This document shows positions 11,761 to 20,953 of a DNA stretch of 64,000 nucleotides, in pieces. Origin of the DNA: Apoderus coryli (Eukaryota; Arthropoda; Insecta; Coleoptera; Attelabidae); assembly GCA_911728435.2 (NCBI GenBank), contig OU452205.1:15258260-15322259 (forward strand), given 5' to 3'. Below the pieces are notes generated by a model. It did no database searches and was not told where the DNA came from. It was given only the letters and a program-made list of their open reading frames with translations. Position numbers and translations under genes: made by a program. Each line of letters starts with the position of its first letter. Within the stretch, counting starts at the first letter, position 1.

Positions 11761-13560
11761 ATAAAAATTAGAATTTAAAAGCGCGGTTTGTTAATAACAT
11801 CCGTTATTTTGAATAAAGTTCAAAAATCATTTAAATATAGAATTTCGTGTTTACTGAATAAGATGGTAAATGTATCAAACAACTTCTTAAATAAAAATAT
11901 ATTAATGGGTTCTGCTTGCGAATTTACCAAGCTAAAACATAGACAATTATTACGATTGATTAAATTGGCGCTAAGAATTTAAGGATATTGATAATTGTAA
12001 GTTCGAACAAAAATTTTACAAAAAACCTCGAATTATAATATACATGTTGATGATCGTCGTTGAGAAACTCCGAGTCTCTACTTTTGTGTAACTACGCTTA
12101 CTAGCGAATCAGTGTATAGAAAATTATCCTTAATTATAATTATTTTAGAAGATTGAATGCGTCTGACTATTGTTCCTTAACTGTATCAGGACTGCTATTA
12201 AATTGTAGAAACAGTTCCTCACGCACCTTTAGTTGAGATAATATTTATACCTCTTAATAGAAATTTTGTATAATAAATTTTCTCATTAATCCTTTATTCC
12301 ACTGTTTATTGGAAGTACGCCTAATTAACTTACATGTTAATTAAGCATACTTCAATACTTCTATTTCTGTTTATAAACATAAATAGAAAGTTAGAACCCG
12401 TGATTACAATCTTGGAACTTCGGGGTCGTAAATTAGTCATATTAATAAAAAAAGGATAAGAAAAATTTTCATCGGTTTTCATTCGGACAAATTTATGTTA
12501 ATAGAGTACAAGTTATAGAATATAACAATATAAATAATATAATATAATAAATATACACAGGTAAACCGATAACTTCGTTGGTGGAATATTGACTGCTAAT
12601 AACTGACGTAAAAGTATCTAAATAAATCACAACATAATTTGTCAAAATATATGAATGCATGATAATATTCACTTTTCAATTAATACTCATTACAAATTCA
12701 GAATTTTAGGTAGGGACTTAAAAGAATCGCTTATATGCTTCAAATGAATCGCTTTATATTGTCCGCGCCAGGCAACCCCTTCGAGTGTATGCACTTTACA
12801 CAACAATTATTTCAGAAATACAAGCTAAATCAATAAAAGAACTGATATCGTTCCAATAGATTTCAGACTGATCTCGTAGATATAAACAATTTAAATAAAA
12901 GCTCTGAGAAAATATTTTTTTTTAAAATAAAGAGTTTATTTCTAAAACATACCAATTCCACTACTTTTATGAAGTCTATATTTATATATCGTTAGGCATT
13001 AGTCTCAAAATTTCACTCGTTTCGAAATTATAAATTTTTCAGAGCGGTAAAATTCACTTTATGTTTTTTACCAGTCCACTCAATATATTTAATAAATTAC
13101 ACTCCCTTTGGCCATACACGCTGTTGTTTTTCTATGATTATGATTAAATAAAATTTAAATACGAGCTAATTTAATTCACCGCGCCAAATTGAACGATTGT
13201 ACGTACATTACATGGGGAAATATTGCGTTGCGCCCGTTTGGTAATTGACGTTCAACCGGAATGAGGTCGGTTGGTTAGATGGTTAATAAAATAAATCACT
13301 GTATAATATAGTTTAGTTTTATATATATGTGAACATATACATATACGGGGTGCATGCTGGATGATTGAAGTGTAAATAGCCATGTATTGTAAACATGTTG
13401 TAATAAAATAAAAAAGATTAAAAGATTGGTCACACTGTATACTGGAAAATTTCAATATAATGGTAAATAGAAGCTGACGAATTCGCAACCTAGAATAACT
13501 AAATGACGAAGCTAACTGAAAATGCCCACAAGAAAAAGAGATAAATAAAATAAATGTTTT
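11761..13560. other. Non-coding AT-rich stretch
   Basis: No gene, RNA or transposon end recognised. Short open frames (11788-11982, 13252-13488) lack domain signals. Confidence 0.35.
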
Positions 13561-13564
13561 ATAG

Positions 13565-13800
13565 AAAGTATTGTGAACGCGCTAAAGAAAATTGAGATAA
13601 AGACGGATATTTCCAGATGGAAGTCGCTCTGTCTGTGTGTGTGTCTGTTATTCTACCACAATAGCACCCAAACGCTTTAACCAATTGAGCTAAATTTTGG
13701 CATATGAGTTTCGGGCTGTCCTAGGATGAAGCCATTAGATTTTGGTTGAAATCGCTTGTGCCCATGAAATATTCTCCCTTTCTTTGGTGGTTATTATAAT
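13565..13800 (+). repeat. Dispersed repeat with GAAAGTATTGTGAACGCG and a GT/CT microsatellite
   Basis: The block begins AGAAAGTATTGTGAACGCGC, then GAGATAAAGACGGATAT, TTTCCAGATGGAAGTC and a TGTCTGTGTGTG run. The same blocks in the same order occur on the minus strand at about 17690-17950. The two copies face each other around a 4-kb stretch holding a retrozyme-like dimer and a mariner relic. They may be the ends of one element or two independent insertions. Confidence 0.55.
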
Positions 13801-13919
13801 ACATATTACTCAAGTTTCTTTGAAATTTAAGACCGATGTTGCTAGAAATAGGGGCTTATATGGCTCTAACTAGATTATTGTTAAGTCCAGTTTCGCTAGG
13901 GAGACAACTTAATAAAAAT

Positions 13920-14170
13920 TAATGAATTGCTTGTTACATAAAGTAACAAGACTTTTAATTATGTTGCAAATTTGTTTCACACTGCCATGCTTTCACCAGA
14001 CGGATCGCTTCGTTCATCCACAACTCATCAGTGGTGATCGGCAGGCAGTGTGACCCAAATTTCCAACATTTACGAAGAGCTTGTACTAGCACGAGAGATG
14101 ACGGACATCAAGATATATTTGGCGACATCAAGCAATTCATAAATAAAGCCTCCCGCATCTAGTGTTGGCA
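13920..14170 (-). repeat. Divergent monomer of the retrozyme-like family
   Basis: The plus strand shows, in order, CTTGTTACATAAAGTAACAAG, a hammerhead block, and GATATATTTGGCGACATC. The 333-bp repeats at 16309-16935 have matching landmarks (CTTGTTTAACAAAACAAG, hammerhead, GATGTGTTTGGCGACATC) in the same circular order. The hammerhead is enclosed by a 10-bp outer stem, TCACACTGCC (13977-13986) with GGCAGTGTGA. An inverted fragment of the GGCGACATCTAG block appears near 14240-14265. Older and more decayed than the dimer. Confidence 0.6.
13993..14037 (-). ncRNA. Hammerhead ribozyme motif, type I, slightly degenerate
   Basis: On the minus strand: stem I TCACCA, core CTGATGA, stem II GTT/AAC with loop GTGGATG, GAA, a short stem III (GCG/CGT around ATC), cleavage-site C, then stem I TGGTGA. 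The first stem III base is G where A is standard, forming a G-U pair. Stems I and III and the GUC cleavage triplet match the copies at 16528 and 16861. Activity is probably reduced. Confidence 0.65.
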
Positions 14171-14298
14171 ATAGGATTTAATGGAGTTGATACATCTTGT
14201 CCGGCCATCGTTTGTGAACTGTGTTTCACCGGGCATATTGCCTACTAGATGGCGCCAAAAACATCTTGTTGCATAAAAATTATTGATAAAATAAATGT

Positions 14299-15320
14299 AC
14301 GCCACTGACCGTAATTTAATTTAGATATTGTCTTGGAATAAAGCAACTAAAACTACAACTTTTGTATGTCTTGTACATTTTTCATAGGTTGCTTCGTTTA
14401 CGAGAAAAAAAAATTAAAACACTTTTCAACATACCAAGAATATTCGCGAATAATTCGACTAAAACCCAGCAATGTTGATGTTATTTGACTGCGCCAATCC
14501 TTTGGAATCTGTCAAATTTGTTGAAGTTCCTTAACATGAATCATACAATTGCCGAGATGACCGATATGTACTTCATTGTAGACTCCGCTGATGGAAATGC
14601 ATTAGAAGCTAGGCTAGGTTTTCAATGTAAGTAATAGTACTGTTGCCGCAATGTTAAGGACAATTTGTTAAATCCATATCACATCCAATGCGTTCAAGCA
14701 CTTATTCCAGAGGATTTTCCTCCATGTATGGCATTTTCTCAATGGGTTTTCCACAAAATTGTTGGAATTGAAACGTACCATTTGCAATAAGAAATGCAAT
14801 GTGGTTTATACACGCGCATTTTAGTCGGGTTGCTCGTGAGTTTTTAACAGAGAAAAAAAATGCTGGATTGGCTGAGGTGGACCTCAGATATGGCCTGCAC
14901 GATTCCCGGATTTAAACCCATTGGATTTTTTTATGTGGGGCTAAAGTTCTTAGTTTACGCTACTCCTGTGAACAATGTGGAGGACCTAAGGAATCTTATT
15001 ATTGCTGGGCATAATTCGATTAGAAACAACCCTGGTATTTTTGAAAGAGTTCGTCAGTCAATGGACTAGATTGGATTCATGTAGTCGAACTAGAGGTGGT
15101 CACTTTCAACAGTTTTATGTAATTCTTTGTATTAGCTACAAATGTTAATGTTATTTTTAGTTGAAGTATTCTTAAATATTCATGGTATGGTGAAATTTTT
15201 TTTAAATATTTTTATCTCGTAAACGAAGCAACATATGAAAAAAATAGAAGAGATAAAAAAGTTGTAGTTTTAGCTGTGTTCTCGCAAAGCTATGAAGAAA
15301 TTAAATTACAGTCAGTGGCG
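14299..15320 (+). mobile_element. Deleted mariner-type element with ~170-bp TIRs
   Basis: The ends CGCCACTGACC (14299) and its reverse complement (ending 15320) are flanked by TA (14297-14298, 15321-15322). The TIRs continue inward through AAAACTACAACTTTT and GTTGCTTCGTTTACGAG to about 14460 and 15170. Only a C-terminal transposase remnant is left inside, so it is non-autonomous. Confidence 0.75.
14845..15115 (+). pseudogene. Mariner transposase remnant inside 14299-15320
   Basis: Across one or two frame changes the strand reads WIG..GGPQIWPARFPDLNPL, DFFMWG, then LVYATPVNNVEDLRNLII and RNNPGIFERVRQSM. This is the third-Asp block and C-terminal tail of a mariner-type transposase of the same broad group as the protein at 6224-7297, but a different lineage. 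The first two catalytic Asp regions are missing or unreadable. Confidence 0.7.
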
Positions 15321-16270
15321 TACATTTTTTTTTTTGACAATAACGCCACTGGACTGATCTAATTACAAATGAAAACAATAAATTAATATGATTACGGTTA
15401 GTTATATTAATTTCAACACGAAACTTTAGCTTTAATTTAAATTAGAGTCCTACAGTTATGATAGACTTTACCTTTGAGAATCATTAGTAATATCAAAGAA
15501 GTTAATAGTGTTCGACATTACTAAAACTCAGACATAGGAAGTCTTTAAATTTAGCAAAAATGAAAAGATCTTAATTTACAAAAATGTAGTGCCTACTTGA
15601 AATTATTGATAATTAAATAATATATTATTGAGTTACAAAAATTGGAAGAGCTGCTTTTTAAAATAGCTAAAAGCAATTTGGCAGATACCAAAGTGCTTAT
15701 TTTCATTTGCAAAAAGAAATAGAAAAACACGCCTGGGACGTAAGAACTGTGAAGACTTTCTTATTCCAAAAATTTCAGATTATTATTGGGTCTGCAAACG
15801 TCAATCTTGGCTTTTAGAGGTTTGGGAATCACAAACCTGAGTACACCCCTGAATTATCCTTGTTTTCCAAATTACACTTTTCCAATATTTTCTTCAAACT
15901 TTTCTGGAGTAAAATCTTTTACATACAAATCAGTGATACCAATTCGATGGAGATTTTGGGACATGAGGGATTTTCAGGTCATGCGAGGGGGGACATTGAA
16001 GTAGTTCTTAGGGACGTTCTTACCATTCTCCTATTCTCAATCTACTGTGCACTGTTTCTCAAAAAAAAAAAAAAAAACAAAAAAAAAACATGGAAAGAGC
16101 TAACCAAATTTTGTTTTATTCAAAAACCAAAAAAACGCCTATCTTCAGCATTAGAGATACAAGGATAGCTATTGCATTGCGACAGTCAAAACAAGCATTT
16201 GGTTTTTCGTAATAATGAACATTTATAAAACATTAACAAATGCTATAAAATATTTAATGTTTTTGAAAGG
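15321..16270. other. Non-coding stretch
   Basis: No element ends or genes recognised. The frames at 15786-16168 cross an A-rich run (about 16061-16090) and look fortuitous. Confidence 0.35.
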
Positions 16271-16498
16271 CCCTGTTTCCTTATTTGTAAAGTGATATTA
16301 TTTTTTTTAAGGATGTGTTTGGCGACATCTAGTTTTATCGTTGGTAGTACGCCGAGTGAACAACAGTTCCTATATCGGCTGCCTGGGAGGTCTCTGACCC
16401 CATAAAGCAACTACCAACACATAGACGCGCCGATACTCCCTTAAGCGGGATCGCATATATTTGAAATGGGCTTGTTTAACAAAACAAGACTTAAAATC

Positions 16499-16600
16499 CG
16501 AGAGTTTGTCTGTCAACCACTATACTTTCACCAGACGGCCGTTTCGTCGATCCACGACTCATCAGTGGTGATCGGTCAGTAGTTGACAGCCAAACTCTCG
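16499..16600 (-). ncRNA. Hammerhead ribozyme with extended stem I, copy A
   Basis: The minimal motif is 16528-16571. Minus strand: stem I TCACCA, core CTGATGA, stem II GTCG/CGAC with loop TGGAT, GAA, stem III ACGGCCGT (3-4 bp, almost no loop), cleavage-site C, stem I TGGTGA. All conserved core bases are present and the cleavage triplet is GUC. Stem I is extended by TGTCAAC/GTTGACA and by CGAGAGTTTG (16499-16508) with CAAACTCTCG (16591-16600), with internal loops between. The very short stem III predicts weak monomer activity and better activity as a dimer. Confidence 0.9.
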
Positions 16601-16831
16601 TAAATAATGTGGTATATACCCCACACGGTACAGAGATGTAAAAGGATGTGTTTGACGACATCTAGTTTTATCGTTGGTAGTACGCCGAGTGAACAACAGT
16701 TCCTATATCGGCTGCCTGGGAGGTCTCTGACCCCATAAAGCAACTACCAACACATAGACGCGCCGATACTCCCTTAAGCGGGATCGCATATATTTGAAAT
16801 GGGCTTGTTTAACAAAACAAGACTTAAAATA

Positions 16832-16933
16832 CGAGAGTTTGTCTGTCAACCACTATACTTTCACCAGACGGCCGTTTCGTCGATCCACGACTCATCAGTG
16901 GTGATCGGTCAGTAGTTGACAGCCAAACTCTCG
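16832..16933 (-). ncRNA. Hammerhead ribozyme with extended stem I, copy B
   Basis: Identical core to copy A at an offset of exactly 333 bases; minimal motif 16861-16904. The single difference in the extended stem region lies just outside it (ATACGAG here, ATCCGAG in copy A). Two ribozymes in tandem on one transcript are what releases a unit-length RNA. Confidence 0.9.
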
Positions 16934-16949
16934 TAAAAAAGGAAACAGG

Positions 16950-17690
16950 AAAAAAGGTTATTAGTGTTTTTTGCCCAATTGGTGTAATAAATCACGGTGT
17001 TGAAATCAATCAATCAAAATCATTAAAAATGTTATTTTTGATATACCCTGTTTAGTAATCGTAAATTTGGTATTTGAAATTGTAGTTTCGACACAAGCAG
17101 ACGTTTTTATAAAGAATGACTTTTTCTTCTAAATCGACAAATTAAAAAGTTTTTCCTCTTCCAAACTCTATCCGTGGACACATTGTATGTATATATGCAA
17201 AAAATATTTAGTTTTTCCATTTGGTTTGAGAAATATTAAATTTCTCTGCATCTAACTCCTCTGTCGCAAATCAAATCATTCTCTTGCGATGTCTAATAGT
17301 AATTTTGTATAAAATTTTCTTAAAATTTATTGAGCTATTGGGTATATTAACGGAAAAATAGACTTTTTTAAAAACTGCTTACTTACGTCTAATATGACTC
17401 AAATAAGGTATTTACGGTATAAATAGAAAAATCGGTTGTCACCCCAAAACTTTCCCCACAAGTTATAATATAATCAAAAATATATTATGACCTGCGTCAC
17501 GAAACAGAATTTTAATAATTATTAGTAATATAATTTTCATTATTACCAATAAACTAACGTAACAAACTAACTATATTATTCAAAAATCAGAAACGCCCTA
17601 CCAATTACGCGACAGAAACCTGGTAACAAATATTGTATTTTAATTGTGATAATAGAGGTTCCAACTACCTAACTGGTGAAATTTTAAACG
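16950..17690. other. Non-coding AT-rich stretch
   Basis: Nothing recognised apart from a weak fragment TATACCCTGTTTAG near 17040 resembling a mariner end. Confidence 0.35.
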
Positions 17691-18015
17691 CAATTTTCTC
17701 GGGAATTATGGGTGCAAATATCAAAAGTAACCTATCGCTGTAAAGCAGATAAAAAATGCTTTAAATGATGTATCATAGTGTTTAGGCGCTACCGTGGAAG
17801 AATACATACAGATACACACACACACACCATCACAGACAGACAGACTTCCATCTGGAAATGGTCTTAATCGTCTCAAGGAACTTCAAAATGGTTATATCCG
17901 TCTTTATCTCAATTTTTTTTTGCGCGTTCACAATACTTTCCCTGTGCGGGAAAGTAAAATCCTTTAGCTATTGGCAATTTGAGAATTGCGTACGGTATGG
18001 AGAGCTAAAAATATT
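17690..18015 (-). repeat. Second copy of the GAAAGTATTGTGAACGCG repeat
   Basis: On the minus strand the order is GGGAAAGTATTGTGAACGCG, GAGATAAAGACGGATAT, TTTCCAGATGGAAGTC, then a GT/CT microsatellite. It is longer than the 13565-13800 copy, with about 40 extra bases before the TTTCCAGATGG block. The adjoining ATGGAGAGCTAAAAAT (about 17998) recurs near 55720, so a further relative lies there. Confidence 0.55.
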
Positions 18016-18273
18016 TCATATATTTGTAGACATTACAATTTAAAAAATATAAGTTTGATAGAGAATTATTCATACCCAACATGAATACCATAAATTTTAA
18101 TTATTTCTCTGGAGTATATTTAGTCTATCCAATACAAAGTCTGGTATAGCGAAATACCCTGTGTAATACTTTATAAAATGTAGAAGTCTTATCAAAAAAT
18201 CTTAATGAAAAAAAAAAACTTTTAATGAAGGCAAAATTAATTGAAACATTAAAATATAATTTACATAACTAAA

Positions 18274-18335
18274 ATGCAACCACAGTCTGTTCGCAAGATT
18301 TATAAAGTTGAGAAGGCTGCTTTTGAACAAGAAAG
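18274..18335 (+). other. Candidate first coding exon with splice donor
   Basis: The ATG at 18274 (context AAAATGCAACC) opens 62 bases, encoding MQPQSVRKIYKVEKAAFEQE plus one residue, to a consensus donor AAAG|GTAAGTA at 18335/18336. Codon content is protein-like, unlike the surroundings. I cannot find a downstream partner exon, so it may be a host or transposon first exon or chance. Confidence 0.3.
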
Positions 18336-19176
18336 GTAAGTACATAGTGTATGTAACTAACTATATATTATATAGCGACTTAATAAGTTAGGTATAGCTT
18401 CTCCAATATTATTATTTGGATAATGTTAGGTATTACAATAATTTATTTTTAAGGGTGTGGGTATATGTTTTCGGTATAATGTAACCTACCTATAATATAT
18501 TTGCTATTATGTGCCTTAAATTCTCATTCAAAAAGGTGTGCTAGAATAAAATATCGCGTCTGTTAAACAACATAGGCGGCATGTAGAAATATATATTAAC
18601 AACCTAATAATTTACATGGTTGGTAAAAAGTAATATCCTATACTTTTATTGTTTTTTCGATTTTTTTTTTTAATAAATTAAAATTTAGGAATAATGTACA
18701 GCTTTATTTTTTAGGTATTATTTTCAATTTATATATTTTGTTTATTCTAACTGTGGCGTATTTATTTATTTTATTATTTAAAGTTTAGTTAGTGTTAAGA
18801 GAAATCAAAAACCTTCATAAAGGACCAGCTGTACCTTAAATACTAGTTGAGAATTACCAGAGAGGTAACCTGATGATGGCCGGCAACTAAACAGCGGAGT
18901 TGGGCAATGGGATAAATGATATTAAACTGGGCACCACATAATTTTTGTTTTACATCATTGGGTCACCAAAAGATATCTTCAATACAAAATCATGAAATTA
19001 TTGAAGATTCACAATCTCATAAACAAGTACTAACTGTGTCCTTCCATATACCTGATAAGTACTAAGTCAATATACCAACAGTTTAAAATAAAACACTGAC
19101 GTTCAAATCAATCAATTTAATAAAAAAATATTCGTTGGCTACCAGACCGTGTCAAGAGAGAAATTAGAAATTAGTA
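18336..19176. other. Non-coding stretch
   Basis: No gene recognised. CTGATGATGGCCGGCAAC at 18869 starts like a hammerhead core but has no following GAAA. Confidence 0.35.
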
Positions 19177-19441
19177 ATTAAGAGTCACGTTAGAATGCAG
19201 CATGTATGATTATAACTTAGTGTAAATAATTACAAGTCACCAAATTATACTATTAAATCATCGGCGAAATAAGAAAAATTACCTAGAATTTAACAAGTTG
19301 AATCAAAAATTCAATCATTAAGAGTCACGTTAAAATACAATATGAATGATTATATCTTCAGTGTAAATAGTTACAATTCACCAAATTGGTAAACTATATT
19401 GAATCATCAGCGAAATAGGAACAACTGTCTAAATTCAACAA
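19177..19441 (+). repeat. Two-copy tandem repeat, 140-bp unit
   Basis: Units 19177-19316 and 19317-19441 both start ATTAAGAGTCACGTTA and share TGATTATA..T, AGTGTAAATA, TCACCAAATT and AATCATC.GCGAAATA. They have diverged noticeably. The repeat precedes a GC-richer non-coding block (about 19450-21600). Confidence 0.7.
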
Positions 19442-20893
19442 GCTACCGTGATACAATCACACATTACGGACGGCCCCCGTATACCCGACGTGCGCACGTT
19501 AAGTTCACAATGGAGTTACACGCGCCGTTTAAATTCAAATACCTAAAGAGGTAGCACGCAAGTGCAGCAGTAACCTAATCGCGACTGAAGGTCGTTAATT
19601 TTATATATATATATATATGTACAAAATATATAACTGCTATAACATCATAGGGCTAAGCCTAGAACTAATCAGGTAAAATTTAAATGAGGTGGCTGAAGGC
19701 CAAAATAATTAATTATGTAAATTAAACTTACAGTTTGGTAGCACTCTACTTAACCTACGCTACTGTGTGGCATGACATCCTCAGCACCAACACGACTTCG
19801 GGTCATTCGGCATTACAGCGAATTCTATAAGAGTCCACGATCCGTTACATTCAGGTTCGGAATTGCATGAGGGTTCAACCAAGTTAGGCATCCCAAGGTG
19901 TAACCAGAGATAGCTCCTCATGAGTGGGTGGTTCAAAAACAATCCCATGGACGGGAACAAATTACCCAAAAGGTAGTACTGATATACTCCTGAACCAGAA
20001 GTAGACTTTGACCTCTCACTAAAACCCTAAAAGTACCAATACTTTTAGTATTTGAATATTCCCGTACCTTATTTGTTACACTGACCTCTCGTCGGAGGGG
20101 TTCCTGGGTCAATTTGATGTTATAAATATCCTCGGTGGTGATTGAGGAGTTTTTAGAATGGACTAAAATATAAATTCACCAGTTAATATTAACCATTTAG
20201 CTGTAGAGAAGAATAGGCTACTCACGTGGTTTTAAGACAATCGTAATCCTGCTTTCCAAGCAGACGGGAGGTTCCAAAATATATTCCAAATAAATTCCAA
20301 TATATTCTTACAATTTTCCCAATGCCAAAACGGCCCCAAATATTTCCCGTACGGGTTGAAAACTATTACCTCGAACAATTTTCTAATTTGGTCAAAGATG
20401 GCCGCCTAGCTGTTGTCTTAACCAGCACCCAAATGAAAAATGGCCAAAATCCAACAAGAAGGGCGGTGAATAGCCGGTATATCAGGTGATACCAAAACGG
20501 TCAATCAGAAATCCCTAAATGTCAATAATAGGGAGGTACCATTGTAGCAAAACAATCGATAGCCTCACGACAAAGTCGAAACTCAAATAAAAAGTCAAAA
20601 CGCAATCGTTACCAAACGTTACGCCACTGGAACAAGTCCCAACATTCCACTCCGCAATACAACACGCGAAATCACGAGTTATGTAACGTAAAAACAAGCT
20701 AACATATAGTCGTACGCAATAGAATTGCATTACGAGGCAACACCGAATTCGGCAAGCACGCATAATCAAACCGGCAACAGGACAATATGACAATCACTAG
20801 CGTTGACACATATCAATGACAGTTTATGTTTATCGTGGTTAGGTATATTTACTAGAAGAAATAAATAATTAAAACATTAATTATTTAACAAAT
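19442..20893. other. GC-richer non-coding block, identity unknown
   Basis: Composition changes here: many GC-rich words (for example 19465-19520, 19770-19960, 20560-20770) and few A/T runs, but no long open frame on either strand. It resembles in texture the GC-rich part of the 2676-bp insertion at 7645-10320, so another long terminal repeat or untranslated retroelement region is possible; I found no matching ends. A (TA)n run is at 19600-19617. Confidence 0.3.
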
Positions 20894-20953
20894 ATGTATG
20901 CAGTAATCAGCCAAAAGTTATGTGGAATCATGAACCAAGTGGACAGAAATAAG
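20894..20953 (+). other. Candidate short coding exon with splice donor
   Basis: The ATG at 20894 opens exactly 60 bases, encoding MYAVISQKLCGIMNQVDRNK, followed by a consensus donor AAG|GTAAGTA. It could be the leader exon of a long-terminal-repeat element or of a host gene. No acceptor partner found. Confidence 0.3.

Larger units (their letters stand above)
16309..16935 (-). mobile_element. Retrozyme-like tandem dimer, 333-bp unit with hammerhead ribozymes
   Basis: Two head-to-tail copies: 16309-16641 (full, 333 bp) and 16642-16935 (294 bp, ending just after the ribozyme outer stem). Over the 294 shared positions I find two substitutions, so the array is recent or homogenised. Each copy has a complete type I hammerhead on the minus strand, a 9-bp internal stem (GTTGGTAGT with ACTACCAAC, 16340-16348 and 16410-16418), and no ORF. 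A minus-strand transcript would be cut at both ribozymes to release a 333-nt RNA (plus coordinates 16534-16866). Known: animal retrozymes are non-autonomous tandem repeats of this size with type I hammerheads, found as circular RNAs. A T-run at 16301-16308 gives a minus-strand 3' A-tail. An 11-bp inverted pair CCTGTTTCCTT / AAGGAAACAGG flanks the array. Confidence 0.85.

Noticed and set aside
15786..16168. Overlapping 72- and 102-codon frames
   Set aside because: Run through an A-rich tract; no domain or splice signals.
18866..18900. CTGATGATGGCCGGCAAC resembling a hammerhead core
   Set aside because: No GAAA after a stem II and no stem I partner.
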